Source of the DNA: Ensifer adhaerens
GTDB lineage: Bacteria > Pseudomonadota > Alphaproteobacteria > Rhizobiales > Rhizobiaceae
Length of the DNA stretch: 64,000 nt
Assembly (NCBI RefSeq): GCF_028993555.1
Contig: NZ_CP118610.1
Coordinates: 3,213,001 to 3,277,000, forward strand
Direction of reading: 5' to 3'
Position 1 is the stretch's first letter. Every line of letters starts with the position of its first letter. The position numbers and the translations under genes were made by a program. Below the pieces are notes generated by a model, which ran no database searches, was not told the origin of the DNA, and saw nothing but the letters and a program-made list of their open reading frames with translations. Shown here in pieces: positions 7,400 through 16,851 of this stretch.

Positions 7400-8092
7400 A
7401 TGCCGGCAGTCAAGAACATTGTGCTCGTACACGGCGCCTGGGGCGATGCGTCCCATTGGCGTCACATGATCCCGCCGCTCCACGCCAAGGGCTACAGGAT
7501 CGCCGCGGTGCAGAACCCACTGACCTCGCTTGCCGACGACGTAACGCGCACGCGCAAGCTCGCCGAATCGCTCGACGGCCCAACGCTGCTCGTCGGCCAC
7601 TCCTACGGGGGCGCTGTGATCAGTGGTGCTGGCCACGCGTCCAATGTCGTCGGCCTCGTCTATGTCGCGGCCTTCGCGCCCGATGAGGGCGACAGCCTCG
7701 GCAGCATCTTCGCGCGACGCGACCCGCCCTCCGGTGCCGCCAGCATCCGGCCCGACAAGGACGGCTTTCTCTGGCTGGCGCAGGACACCTTTCGCCAGAG
7801 CTTCGGCCAGGATTTGAACGAGACCGACGCGCTGGTCATGGCGGTGACGCAGAAGCCGATCGCGGCGCGTTGCTTCGAGGACAGGGCCGGACCGCCGGCA
7901 TGGAAGGCGAAGCCGAGCTGGTACCAGGTTTCGCGCCACGACAACATGATCCCGCCGGAAACCGAACAGTGGATGGCCGAACGGATCAAGGCAAAGAAGA
8001 TCATCACCCTGGATACCAGCCACGCTTCGCTTGCATCGCATCCAAAGGAGATCGTCGCACTGGTCGACGAAGCGATCGCGTCACTCGGCTAG
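7400..8092 (+). CDS. Alpha/beta hydrolase (esterase-like)
   Basis: The start at 7400 (230 residues) is chosen because AAAGGAACGG precedes it; upstream in-frame codons lack a ribosome site. IVLVHGAWGDASHW (residues 8-21) is the oxyanion-loop strand, VGHSYGG (near 72) carries the nucleophilic serine, and the histidine is likely in TLDTSHASLASHP near 215. This form is common in methylesterase/hydroxynitrile-lyase-like hydrolases. The substrate is unknown. It stands alone between tRNA-Val and a convergent peroxiredoxin-like gene. Confidence 0.82.
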   Translation: MPAVKNIVLVHGAWGDASHWRHMIPPLHAKGYRIAAVQNPLTSLADDVTRTRKLAESLDGPTLLVGHSYGGAVISGAGHASNVVGLVYVAAFAPDEGDSLGSIFARRDPPSGAASIRPDKDGFLWLAQDTFRQSFGQDLNETDALVMAVTQKPIAARCFEDRAGPPAWKAKPSWYQVSRHDNMIPPETEQWMAERIKAKKIITLDTSHASLASHPKEIVALVDEAIASLG

Positions 8093-8136
8093 CTTCCAAG
8101 GACTTTGGATCATTCGCCATTTTCAATGTCGCAACG

Positions 8137-8167
8137 AAAAACCCCGTCGATCGCTGGACCGACGGGG
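8137..8167 (-). terminator. Terminator for the peroxiredoxin-like gene
   Basis: CCCCGTCG (8142-8149) pairs with CGACGGGG (8160-8167). The AAAAA at 8137-8141 becomes the T-run on the minus strand. It can also stop the plus-strand hydrolase transcript. Confidence 0.65.
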
Positions 8168-8230
8168 ACTGTTCCTGGACCGCCGCCAGCGCCAACCGCC
8201 GTCGACGGCCAACCATCCAAGTGCAGCGCC

Positions 8231-8911
8231 CTAGTGCACCATGGCGGAGGCGACGGACATCAACTCGTCGCGGCGCGGGACGCCGAACAGGTTCTGACCG
8301 CCATCCGGCACTTCCGTGAAGCTCCAGCGCACGACGCCATCGCGATCAAGCAGGAATTCGCCAATGAGTTGCCCGGTCCCGGTCGCCATCATCCGTTCGT
8401 CGGCCTCGGTGATCTGGTAATCTTCCACCTTGTCGAGATAGGCCATGGCTGCGATCGGATCCATCGGTTCCGGCAGTTCCCCCGGCAAGTCCACCTTCAT
8501 CGCCATGATCGTCTTCTGGGCGACCTTGTAGGGCCAGGCGTCTTCGTCCTCGGTGAATTCGAGGTTGGGCAGCCCGAACGCCCGATGCGAGACCCGTTCC
8601 GGGTCGGCGGCCGCCAGCAGGTTCGGCACCGGATGATACCGGAAATAGAGGCGCGCGCGATCGATCGGCGTGTTGACCACCGTCAGGCTCTCGATCCCCT
8701 TCTCCCGCAAGGCACCGTCCAACTGCGCCATGGCAGCGATCTGCCGTCTGCAGAATGGACAATGCAGCCCGCGAAACAGGCCGACCAGGACCGGTTTGCG
8801 GCCACGAAAATCATCAAGGGCGATCTGACCTTCCTGCGTGATTGCGTCGAGCACCACATTCGGCGCCCGGTCGCCCGGCTGCAACGGCCGTGCACTCAGC
8901 GGTTCAACCAT
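8231..8911 (-). CDS. Peroxiredoxin-like protein (AhpC/TSA fold)
   Basis: This 226-residue protein has a thioredoxin fold of the AhpC/TSA kind: PGDRAPNVVLDAITQEG at the N-terminus and LFRGLHCPFCRRQIAAM around residues 45-61. The CPFC motif is a CxxC pair at the usual peroxidatic position, unlike classical 2-Cys peroxiredoxins with a single N-terminal cysteine (PxxxTxxC), so a thiol-disulfide or atypical peroxidase role is possible. No signal peptide. It lies 125 bp downstream of the cyclase-AAA gene on the same strand and may be co-transcribed; a separate promoter cannot be excluded. Confidence 0.78.
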   Translation of the reverse strand: MVEPLSARPLQPGDRAPNVVLDAITQEGQIALDDFRGRKPVLVGLFRGLHCPFCRRQIAAMAQLDGALREKGIESLTVVNTPIDRARLYFRYHPVPNLLAAADPERVSHRAFGLPNLEFTEDEDAWPYKVAQKTIMAMKVDLPGELPEPMDPIAAMAYLDKVEDYQITEADERMMATGTGQLIGEFLLDRDGVVRWSFTEVPDGGQNLFGVPRRDELMSVASAMVH

Positions 8912-9036
8912 GTTTTCATCTCCTCATCCCGGCCGGCACGCTCCTGGTGCGCCTGTGGCAAGGCGGGAGCTTCTCTCCGGCAAGCCATGCGCAGCAACGC
9001 AAACGCGGGCGCAGCGTCACGCGACGCTCGGAAATG

Positions 9037-12000
9037 TCAGTCGAGAAACGGCAAGATCATCAACGCCTCGGGATCGAGACCATGTTGCGCACATATGTCC
9101 CGCGCCAAGGCGAAGTACCTTTCCGCTGCATCGAGATCACCGGCGTCCAGGCAGAGCGTCGCCAAGCCATCATAACACGGAAACAGAAGCTGCGCCTCTT
9201 GCGTTTCTCCACAAAGGTCGAGCGCCTCCTGATACAGGCTGCGGGCGACGTCTGGCCGACCATGACACTGATTGATCTGGCCGAGCACCAGCAGCGACAC
9301 CGGCAGATGGTCGCGCTGGTCGAGTTCCCGGTCGATCGCAATCGCGCGCTCGGCTGCCGGCATGCCGTCCGGCGCGCAGCGATCGGTGAAGGTGCAATAG
9401 GCAACGGCGAGGTTGGCGAGCAGGCGCGCCTGAAAACCGAGGTCGCCGATACGCCTCGCCATATCGAAACCGGAACGACAAACCTCGATCGCACGTTTCG
9501 GATCTGTGACCGCATAGAAGACCGCCAGATTGGTATAGCCGCGACAGGCGGCATTCAACAGGTTCGCACCTTCCGCCACGGCGACGCTTCGCTCGACGAT
9601 ACCGATCGCTTCGGCGCTACGGCCAAGGCGGGCAAGCGTCACACCCTTGGTGTTCAACGCTTCGGCCGTGACCCGCATCGCCTCCCGCTCAGTCTCTGGC
9701 GTATCCGTTGTATATGCCGCAATGCGATCCAGCGCGTCGTCCGCCGCCTTGAGGGCACCTGCATAATCTCCCATGCGGAAGGCGAGATGACCGCATTCCT
9801 GTGAAAGATGCGCACCTTCTATCGGTGCACTCGCGCCTTCGAGCAGCTGGGCGGCTGCGGCAAAGCAAGCCAGAGCCTCGTCACGCCGTCCGGTTTCCCA
9901 GAGATGATGACCGAATTTGCGCCGGATCCGTGCCGATGCAATGCGGTCCTCCGTGGCGCAGTAAATCTCCAGCAGTGCGCTGTAGTGCTGAACCGCCGCC
10001 TCACGGCGACCGGTCGGCCCCAGGAGGTCGGCGACGCGTTCGCGTGCGGCCAGCCATTCGGCCCCCTGTTCACCGGTAGCCTCCAGTGCCGCCATGGCCT
10101 GCTGATAAAGCCGGATGGCATCATCATTGGCATAGAGCGCCCGCGCCCGGTCTCCGGCCGCGATCAGGTAATGCGCGCCCTTGGCCTTGTGTTCAGAGAG
10201 GCCGAAATGGTGGCCGAGCAGCGCCATCTCCTCGAGCCGCTCGGTATCCTCGCCGAACCGGCGCTCCAGCACCTTGCCGATCAGTGCATGCTCGTCCGTG
10301 CGCCGGCTGAGCAGTAGATTGTTGTAGACCACCTCCTGCAACAGCGTCTGGGTAAACCGATAGGTCTGCATGCCAGGAGCCCCGCCGCCGTCCCTGATTT
10401 CTTCGACGATCTCGGTGTCGCAGAGCAGATCAAGAACCGCATCCACCGGCGTGTGCCCCGAAACCGCTTGCAGCAGATCCGCGTCGAAGCGCGGCCCGAT
10501 CATCGCAGCGTGGTGCAGCAACCGGCGGGCGTCCGGCGGCAGCCGATCGACGCGGCCGAGCAGCATCGCCTCGATGGTCACTGGAATGTCAGTGGCCGCA
10601 TCGCGCTCCACCACTCGCCAGGCCGAGCCGACCTTCTGCATGGCCGAAACATCGATCAGGCCGCGCACGATTTCCTCGACGAACAGGGGATTACCGCCGG
10701 CCCGTGCCAGGATGCGCTCCGCGACCGCCTGTGGCAGCCCATCCCCGCCGAAGAACGCCGCAAGCAGGCGTCGCCTGTCGGTTTCTGAAAGCGGTGTGAG
10801 GCGCAGCGCAGTCAAGCTTGTGCGGCCGGGCTTCAGCCGATCGGCATCGACGTCTGGCCGTTGAGTGGTCAGCAACATCAACGGGCTGCCTTCCGCCCGA
10901 TCGAGGACAAAGGAAATGGCCTCGAGCGAGGCAGCGTCAGCCCAGTGCAGGTCCTCGATCACGAGCAGCAAGGGCGTTCGTGACAGGCGCCGTTCAAAAA
11001 TCGCCCTCACTGCCGCGAAAAGCTGCCGGCGCATCTGTTCCGGCTCCACATGGCGCAACAGCTCATCCTGGGAATCCATGCCCAGAATCCTGAGGAACAG
11101 CGGCACGAGCTGTTCGAGCTTGTCTTCAGCAAAGCCGATCTCGGCCAGTCCTGTTGCGAGCAGCTCCGTCGTCCGCGGCAGGCTGTCGCTCAAAGATATC
11201 CCGTAGGCACCGCGCAGGACCGACGCGAGAACACCGTAGGACGGTTCTCCGAGCGAAGAACTGCCGGCGCGGCGAACGACGACGTTCGAGAAGCGCGGAT
11301 CCGCGGCCACCCGTTCGAGGAACTCTTTGACCAGTCGCGACTTTCCGAGCCCTGCCTCTCCCGTTAGACGCACCACTTGCGCCGTCCCACCGCAGGCGAG
11401 CTCGAGACAATCAATCAGGCGCTTCATCTCCGCCTCACGCCCGATCAGCGGCGCGCCGAGCCCCAGAGCTTCGAGACCACGTGCCGTGCGCGGTGCCTCC
11501 AGAGACTGCGTCAGTCTGTAGACCTCGACGCTTTCCACTTTCCCGCGCAACGTCATCGCGCCGAGCGCCTCGTAGGCAAAGGCGTGGCAGGTCAACCGAT
11601 AGGTCACCGGCCCGACGAGGATTTCCCCGGGGCCTGCCAGCGATTGCAGTCTCTGCGCCGTGTTGACTGCGTCGCCGGTCACCGAATAGGCCTTGCCGTC
11701 ACCAGCGCCCAATCGCCCTGCCACGACCGTTCCGGTGTTGAGCCCGATATGGAGGTTCAGCGGCTCACCGATCCGCCGCTGCCAGCGTTCGCCGACCCGC
11801 CTTGCCCGACCGGCCATGTCGAGCGCGGCACGGAGCGCTCTTTCGGAATCGTCCTCGTGCGCCACCGGCGCGCCGAAGAGGGCAAGCAACGCGTCGCCGA
11901 TGAATTTGTCGACAAAGCCGCCATAGGCCTCGACCGCTTCGGTCAGTTCTTCGAAGAGTTCGTTCTGGAAAGCCCTGAGGACTTCCGGATCCACCTGCTC

Positions 12001-12318
12001 GCTGAGGCCGGTAAAACCGCAGAGGTCGGCAAAAAGAATGGTGGCCGTGCGGCGGTCGGCGCCCGCCTCCTCCGGCAATGGCGGTGCGAGCGCCTCACCG
12101 CCAGATCGCACCAGGGGCGTCTGCGCCGGCTCAGGTCGCAAAGCCGTCGGCTTTGCTGATGCCGGAGCTCCAAGCCGGGTACCGCACGTGGGACAAAACG
12201 AGAAGTGTGGCGGACAGAGTGCGCCGCAACCGGGGCACGGGCTATGCTGCTTGGCGCCGCAATTCGGGCAAAACGCAAACCCGTCTTGGATCTCGCAACC
12301 GCACTCGTGGCAGTTCAT
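9037..12318 (-). CDS. Class III adenylate/guanylate cyclase with zinc ribbon, AAA ATPase and TPR repeats
   Basis: Read from the ATG at 12318 (1093 residues), the protein starts with a double zinc ribbon (MNCHECGCE, CPNCG, CPGCG, CPTCG). A class III cyclase domain follows (ATILFADLCGFTGLSE with the first metal aspartate, FVDKFIGDALLALFG with the second). Then comes a STAND/AAA-type ATPase with Walker A TGEAGLGKSR and Walker B LLLVIEDLHWAD, and a long alpha-helical TPR-like C-terminus. Such fusions are common in rhizobia, where they are thought to be signal-responsive cAMP or cGMP producers. An in-frame ATG at 12423 gives 35 extra residues of atypical sequence. Trigger unknown. Confidence 0.9.
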   Translation of the reverse strand: MNCHECGCEIQDGFAFCPNCGAKQHSPCPGCGALCPPHFSFCPTCGTRLGAPASAKPTALRPEPAQTPLVRSGGEALAPPLPEEAGADRRTATILFADLCGFTGLSEQVDPEVLRAFQNELFEELTEAVEAYGGFVDKFIGDALLALFGAPVAHEDDSERALRAALDMAGRARRVGERWQRRIGEPLNLHIGLNTGTVVAGRLGAGDGKAYSVTGDAVNTAQRLQSLAGPGEILVGPVTYRLTCHAFAYEALGAMTLRGKVESVEVYRLTQSLEAPRTARGLEALGLGAPLIGREAEMKRLIDCLELACGGTAQVVRLTGEAGLGKSRLVKEFLERVAADPRFSNVVVRRAGSSSLGEPSYGVLASVLRGAYGISLSDSLPRTTELLATGLAEIGFAEDKLEQLVPLFLRILGMDSQDELLRHVEPEQMRRQLFAAVRAIFERRLSRTPLLLVIEDLHWADAASLEAISFVLDRAEGSPLMLLTTQRPDVDADRLKPGRTSLTALRLTPLSETDRRRLLAAFFGGDGLPQAVAERILARAGGNPLFVEEIVRGLIDVSAMQKVGSAWRVVERDAATDIPVTIEAMLLGRVDRLPPDARRLLHHAAMIGPRFDADLLQAVSGHTPVDAVLDLLCDTEIVEEIRDGGGAPGMQTYRFTQTLLQEVVYNNLLLSRRTDEHALIGKVLERRFGEDTERLEEMALLGHHFGLSEHKAKGAHYLIAAGDRARALYANDDAIRLYQQAMAALEATGEQGAEWLAARERVADLLGPTGRREAAVQHYSALLEIYCATEDRIASARIRRKFGHHLWETGRRDEALACFAAAAQLLEGASAPIEGAHLSQECGHLAFRMGDYAGALKAADDALDRIAAYTTDTPETEREAMRVTAEALNTKGVTLARLGRSAEAIGIVERSVAVAEGANLLNAACRGYTNLAVFYAVTDPKRAIEVCRSGFDMARRIGDLGFQARLLANLAVAYCTFTDRCAPDGMPAAERAIAIDRELDQRDHLPVSLLVLGQINQCHGRPDVARSLYQEALDLCGETQEAQLLFPCYDGLATLCLDAGDLDAAERYFALARDICAQHGLDPEALMILPFLD

Positions 12319-12527
12319 CGACGACGAACCTTCGAACGAGCCCCGGTCGGCACGGCCAATGCTGCGCCAACCGGGGCTGGTGGCCTCGAAAGAATGAACC
12401 TGCGTCAACTGCTTTGCAAGCAACAGGAAAAAGCTCGACAGGAGACCGCGGGTGCGGCCCCGTCCAAGGCTCTGATGCGTTCATCTCCGGCGGGCAAACC
12501 CCGATCGTCCGGGTGAGGCAAGCGCCA

Positions 12528-12788
12528 TCAGGAATGGGTACGGCGCACCCTTGATGGACGTGAAAACGTATCGAGATCGATGGCGGCGCCTTCCGGCGCG
12601 CGGCAAACCTCTTCCGGATGCCGATCGCTCGCCTCGACTGCGAAGTGGATCGCGGCCGTCTCGTTGGTGAAGAGACCGCCGACGACCCCTTTGCGATCGG
12701 AAACGACCCACCAGCCGTGCCTGTCGCGACCGACGACGAAACGTGCGCGCGCGCGAAAACCGCGCCGGATCTGCTGCATGCTGCCCAT
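12528..12788 (-). CDS. Small hypothetical protein
   Basis: An 86-residue frame whose middle, VGRDRHGWWVVSDRKGVVGGLFTNETAAIHFAVEAS, looks like a short beta-beta-alpha domain of the kind found in small rhizobial proteins that bear a WxVxxxxG core (DUF2188-like). I do not recognise a named family. A second ATG lies at 12779. It is followed on the same strand by the cyclase gene about 210 bp on. No signal peptide or membrane segment. Confidence 0.5.
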   Translation of the reverse strand: MGSMQQIRRGFRARARFVVGRDRHGWWVVSDRKGVVGGLFTNETAAIHFAVEASDRHPEEVCRAPEGAAIDLDTFSRPSRVRRTHS

Positions 12789-12821
12789 GATGGAATGATC
12801 CTCGTTGGTGGGAAAGAAGAC

Positions 12822-13016
12822 TTAACCGGCAATCCACGGAATGGCCGCCTGAATGCCATAGGCAAGGCCGAGAACGATACCGAGGCGGATGCCGATGCCG
12901 AGAAAGGCGTCGCGAACCGCGCTGTCGTTACCGCGATGGTTCTCGATGTTTTCACTGCCTTGAGCGCGCCGGCGCTGTTCGGCCAGGGCGGCGAGGTGTG
13001 GTAGGCGTGACATCAT
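12822..13016 (-). CDS. Small single-pass membrane protein
   Basis: A 64-residue protein starting at the ATG at 13016, which has a strong AAGGAG ribosome site 5 nt upstream; a longer frame from 13073 lacks one. The N-terminal half is polar and basic (LAALAEQRRRAQGSENIENHR) and the C-terminal half is a hydrophobic segment (FLGIGIRLGIVLGLAYGIQAAIPWIAG). This suggests a tail-anchored or single-pass inner-membrane protein. Function unknown. Confidence 0.6.
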   Translation of the reverse strand: MMSRLPHLAALAEQRRRAQGSENIENHRGNDSAVRDAFLGIGIRLGIVLGLAYGIQAAIPWIAG

Positions 13017-13114
13017 CTGTCTCCTTTTTAACGAAGGGCCAGGGCCGCGCTTTGATCCCGAGGCAAGCTCCATGGATCAGGGGATGCGGATGGAGCGAAA
13101 ATGGCTTGGGGAAC

Positions 13115-14053
13115 TTAGCTCGCGAGCGCGATGCGTAGACCGCGTGCGATATGGGTCGAGGTCGGAAGCTCGGTGAGTGGCTCGAGCGCTGCGCGGATCT
13201 CGGCCGCGGCTTCCGGCGCAAGCGGGGTCAGCGGCAGCCGCAGTTCGGGGCTCATGCGGCGCGCAAGATGCAGGGCGTATTTGACCGGTCCCGGATTGGT
13301 CTCGCGCTCCAGCGCCACCAGCAACGGCCTTAGCCGCTCATGGATGGCGATCGCCGCCGATACGTTACCGGTCGCGACGGCCTGATGCATCGCCACCACC
13401 AGGCGCGGAACGACGTTGGATGCCACCGAAATCGTGCCGTAACCGCCACAGAGGTTGAACGCCAGCGCCGTCTGGTCATGGCCGGAAAGCGGACGAAGGC
13501 GGCTCTTCAGCGGCGCGGACATGGAGAGAAACCGGCCGATGTCACCCGTCGCGTCCTTGATGCCGACGATCCCTGGAAGCTCTGCCAACCGTTCCAGTGT
13601 GCGCGGCGCAAAATCAACGCCGGTGCGGGAGGGAACATTGTAGATGATAATGGGCAGATCGACTGCCTTGGTGACCGCCTCGAAATGCCGATAGACCCCT
13701 TCCTGCGACGGCTTGCTGTAGTAGGGCGCAACGATAAGCGCCGCATCGGCACCGAGCGCCTTGGCTTCCGCCGTCAGCGCGATCGTCGTCTCGGTACTGT
13801 TGGTGCCGGTTCCGGCGATAACGGGGATCTTCCGCTCGGCAACCTCGACGCAGCGCTCGATCACCATTGCCCGTTCGTTGCGCGACAGCGTCGGTGCCTC
13901 ACCGGTCGTGCCGCAAGCGACGATGCCGGAGATGCCGTGGCGCATCTGCCATTCGACCAGCGACATCAGGCCGACGACATCGACCTTGCCCTCACGAAAC
14001 GGCGTGACGAGCGCCGTGATCGCCCCTTCGAGGCGCAGCGATTGCATGCTCAT
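13115..14053 (-). CDS. Dihydrodipicolinate synthase family protein (DapA paralogue)
   Basis: The 312-residue TIM-barrel protein keeps all key DapA residues: T49/T50 in GTTGE, Y138 in IIIYNVPSRTG, R143 that binds the pyruvate carboxylate partner, and Schiff-base lysine K166 in GIKDATGD. The family condenses pyruvate with aspartate semialdehyde (lysine synthesis) or cleaves related 2-keto acids. The neighbour is an unknown gene rather than lysine genes, so it may be a second DapA/MosA-like enzyme or an aldolase of another pathway. It starts 11 nt after the end of the unknown gene, suggesting one operon. Confidence 0.86.
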   Translation of the reverse strand: MSMQSLRLEGAITALVTPFREGKVDVVGLMSLVEWQMRHGISGIVACGTTGEAPTLSRNERAMVIERCVEVAERKIPVIAGTGTNSTETTIALTAEAKALGADAALIVAPYYSKPSQEGVYRHFEAVTKAVDLPIIIYNVPSRTGVDFAPRTLERLAELPGIVGIKDATGDIGRFLSMSAPLKSRLRPLSGHDQTALAFNLCGGYGTISVASNVVPRLVVAMHQAVATGNVSAAIAIHERLRPLLVALERETNPGPVKYALHLARRMSPELRLPLTPLAPEAAAEIRAALEPLTELPTSTHIARGLRIALAS

Positions 14054-14064
14054 GGAAATATCCT

Positions 14065-14568
14065 TCAGGTGGGAAACTGGCCGCGGTCAACGGTGCTGAT
14101 GGCAAGCTGGTAGCCGCGGCAGGAGCGCAGGAACGCGCCGAGGATCGCGGTGGCCAGATCGGCATGGCGCGCCTTGAACGTGACCCGACCTGCGCCTGGC
14201 GGCCGATAGCGCAGCGCGCAGGTCCAAAGCCCGAGTTCGTGGCTGAGTGTCCTGAGGCAGAGTTTTGCCTCAGTCGTCGACGTCAGGTGGATGACCGCAT
14301 CGACGAGGGCATCGGCTGCCATCAGATCGCGAAACCGACGCGACGGCCACTCGTCCACGACAAGGCCGGGCAGCTCCCGGATCACGCGGACCGCCTCCCA
14401 GACGTGATGTTCGCGCAGGCGGCGAACCGCGGTCAGCCGCAGCAGCAGCGCGTCCAGGACGTCCGCACTCGCCTCGACAGTGCCGGGCCGCTGGCGCAAA
14501 CCTGTATCGGCCGGGAGGGTCCGGGCATGATGACGCAAGGTGAAATCGTGAAGAGACATGGAACTCAT
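14065..14568 (-). CDS. Hypothetical protein upstream of the dapA paralogue
   Basis: Coding is supported by its 11-nt spacing to the dapA paralogue and amino-acid-like codon use. The likely start is the ATG at 14568 or 14559 (167 or 164 residues), MSLHDFTLRHHARTL; the open frame further upstream runs through the ilvD promoter region. The protein is rich in leucine, arginine and alanine with predicted helices (DVLDALLLRLTAVRRLREHHVWEAVRVIREL) and has no signal peptide. I do not recognise the family. It is divergent from ilvD. Confidence 0.5.
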   Translation of the reverse strand: MSSMSLHDFTLRHHARTLPADTGLRQRPGTVEASADVLDALLLRLTAVRRLREHHVWEAVRVIRELPGLVVDEWPSRRFRDLMAADALVDAVIHLTSTTEAKLCLRTLSHELGLWTCALRYRPPGAGRVTFKARHADLATAILGAFLRSCRGYQLAISTVDRGQFPT

Positions 14569-14598
14569 CCGTATTCGATGGGCAGAGCCTAGTTCCAT

Positions 14599-14660
14599 GA
14601 GGCGTCCGGATTCGATTCCGACTTGAGGCGTCCGGCATAAGATTTCCGTAAAGCCTCCGG
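14599..14660. repeat. Phased GAGGCGTCCGG repeats between the unknown gene and ilvD
   Basis: GAGGCGTCCGG occurs at 14599-14609 and again at 14625-14635, 26 bp apart, and a related AAGCCTCCGG lies at 14651-14660. The three copies are on one face at nearly equal spacing in the 290-bp divergent promoter region, so they may be regulator sites. No other gene is seen in 14569-14859. Confidence 0.45.
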
Positions 14661-14859
14661 ATTGGCGCTGTCCAAGGCATCCATGCGCGGCTAGATTGAC
14701 ATTCGAAGGGACTGAACCCCCGTAAAACGCCAGCGCGCGGCGTCGAAATAATCTGACGCAAAAGATGACGTGCACGCAATTTTGCGCTAGGTAGCCCCTT
14801 CTGTGGCGATAAGGATCGCCATGTTCGAGCAATGCCCCCTGTCCGTGAAGGAACATGCC

Positions 14860-16698
14860 ATGCCTGCCTATCGCTCACGTACCACCACCCACGGCCGCAA
14901 CATGGCCGGTGCCCGCGGCCTCTGGCGCGCGACGGGCATGAAGGACAGCGATTTTGGCAAGCCGATTATTGCAGTGGTGAACTCCTTCACCCAGTTTGTG
15001 CCGGGCCACGTGCACCTCAAGGATCTCGGCCAGCTCGTCGCCCGCGAGATCGAGGCGGCCGGCGGTGTTGCCAAGGAATTCAACACGATCGCCGTCGACG
15101 ACGGCATCGCCATGGGCCATGACGGCATGCTCTATTCGCTGCCGTCGCGCGAAATCATCGCCGACTCTGTCGAGTATATGGTCAACGCGCACTGCGCCGA
15201 CGCCATGGTCTGCATCTCCAACTGCGACAAGATCACCCCCGGCATGCTGATGGCCGCACTCCGGCTCAACATCCCCGCCGTCTTCGTCTCCGGTGGCCCG
15301 ATGGAGGCCGGCAAGGTCGTCCTGCACGGCAAGACGCATGCGCTTGACCTCGTCGACGCCATGGTCGCGGCTGCCGACGACAAGGTATCGGATGAGGACG
15401 TCCAGGTCATCGAGCGCTCCGCCTGCCCGACCTGCGGCTCGTGCTCCGGCATGTTCACGGCCAACTCGATGAACTGTCTGACCGAAGCACTGGGCCTGTC
15501 GCTGCCGGGCAACGGCTCGACGCTTGCCACCCACGCCGACCGCAAGCGCCTGTTCGTCGAGGCCGGCCACCTGGTCGTCGATCTCGCCCGCCGCTATTAC
15601 GAGCAGGAAGACGAGAACGTCCTGCCGCGCAATGTCGCTTCCAAGCAGGCGTTCGAAAACGCCATGGCGCTCGACATAGCCATGGGCGGCTCGACCAACA
15701 CCGTGCTGCACATTCTCGCCGCCGCCCATGAGGGCGAGGTCGATTTCACCATGGCCGACATCGACCGCCTGTCACGCAAAGTTCCGTGCCTGTCGAAGGT
15801 GGCGCCGGCCAAGAGCGACGTGCACATGGAAGACGTGCACCGCGCCGGCGGTATCATGTCGATCCTCGGCGAACTCGACAAAGGCGGTCTCATCAATCGC
15901 GATTGCCCGACGGTTCACAGCGCCACGATCGGCGATGCCATCGACCGCTGGGACATCACCCGCACCTCGAGCGAGACCGTGCGCAACTTCTTCCGCGCGG
16001 CACCGGGTGGCATCCCGACCCAGGTGGCCTTCAGCCAGGAGGCGCGCTGGGACGAGCTCGACACCGACCGCGAAAAGGGCGTCATCCGCTCGGTCGAGCA
16101 TCCCTTCTCCAAGGACGGTGGCCTCGCGGTGCTCAAGGGCAACATCGCCATCGACGGCTGCATCGTGAAGACCGCCGGCGTTGACGAGAGCATCCTGAAA
16201 TTCTCCGGCCCGGCACGCGTGTTCGAAAGCCAGGACGCATCCGTCAAGGCGATCCTCGGCAACGAGATCAAGGCCGGCGACGTCGTCGTCATCCGCTACG
16301 AAGGCCCGAAGGGCGGCCCGGGCATGCAGGAAATGCTCTATCCGACGAGCTACCTGAAGTCGAAAGGCCTCGGCAAGGCCTGCGCGCTCATCACCGACGG
16401 TCGCTTCTCAGGCGGCACCTCGGGTCTTTCGATCGGCCACGTTTCGCCGGAAGCGGCCAATGGCGGCACCATCGGCCTGGTGCGTGAAGGCGACATGATC
16501 GATATCGACATCCCGAACCGCACGATCAGCCTGCGGATCGATGAGGCGGAGCTTGCGAACCGCCGCACGGAACAGGACGTCAAGGGCTGGAAGCCGGCCG
16601 AGCAGCGCAAGCGCAAGGTGACGACGGCGCTCAAGGCCTATGCCGCCTTCGCAACGTCGGCCGACCGCGGCGCCGTGCGCGACCTCGGCGACCACTGA
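14860..16698 (+). CDS. ilvD: Dihydroxy-acid dehydratase
   Basis: The start at 14860 follows GAAGGAACATGCC; the protein has 612 residues, close to the 616 of E. coli IlvD, and follows it almost word for word ([34 protein letters not shown]). The iron-sulfur cysteines lie in [10 protein letters not shown] and [11 protein letters not shown]. It dehydrates 2,3-dihydroxy-isovalerate and 2,3-dihydroxy-3-methylvalerate to the keto acids in valine, isoleucine and pantothenate synthesis. This is the E. coli-type, oxygen-sensitive 4Fe-4S form. It is transcribed alone and ends in a strong terminator. Confidence 0.97.
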   Translation: MPAYRSRTTTHGRNMAGARGLWRATGMKDSDFGKPIIAVVNSFTQFVPGHVHLKDLGQLVAREIEAAGGVAKEFNTIAVDDGIAMGHDGMLYSLPSREIIADSVEYMVNAHCADAMVCISNCDKITPGMLMAALRLNIPAVFVSGGPMEAGKVVLHGKTHALDLVDAMVAAADDKVSDEDVQVIERSACPTCGSCSGMFTANSMNCLTEALGLSLPGNGSTLATHADRKRLFVEAGHLVVDLARRYYEQEDENVLPRNVASKQAFENAMALDIAMGGSTNTVLHILAAAHEGEVDFTMADIDRLSRKVPCLSKVAPAKSDVHMEDVHRAGGIMSILGELDKGGLINRDCPTVHSATIGDAIDRWDITRTSSETVRNFFRAAPGGIPTQVAFSQEARWDELDTDREKGVIRSVEHPFSKDGGLAVLKGNIAIDGCIVKTAGVDESILKFSGPARVFESQDASVKAILGNEIKAGDVVVIRYEGPKGGPGMQEMLYPTSYLKSKGLGKACALITDGRFSGGTSGLSIGHVSPEAANGGTIGLVREGDMIDIDIPNRTISLRIDEAELANRRTEQDVKGWKPAEQRKRKVTTALKAYAAFATSADRGAVRDLGDH

Positions 16699-16721
16699 GC
16701 CGAAAACCGGCAGGATCTGAC

Positions 16722-16747
16722 AGGCCCCGGATCCCCGGGGCCTTTTT
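16722..16747 (+). terminator. Terminator after ilvD
   Basis: AGGCCCCGG pairs with CCGGGGCCT around a short ATC-containing loop, followed by five T. Confidence 0.8.
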
Positions 16748-16851
16748 CTTTGGCGGGTATCGGACGCTGGCCCATTTCGCACCGCTGCCTTCTTTGCCCG
16801 GCCGCGTGCATCTGTTATTTTAGTCTACCCTAAGATTAAAACAGGTGGGTC

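Noticed and set aside
14569..14856. Upstream extension of the unknown gene next to the dapA paralogue
   Set aside because: The open frame continues to 14856, but this would cover the ilvD promoter and run antisense to its start; the ATG at 14568 is more sensible.
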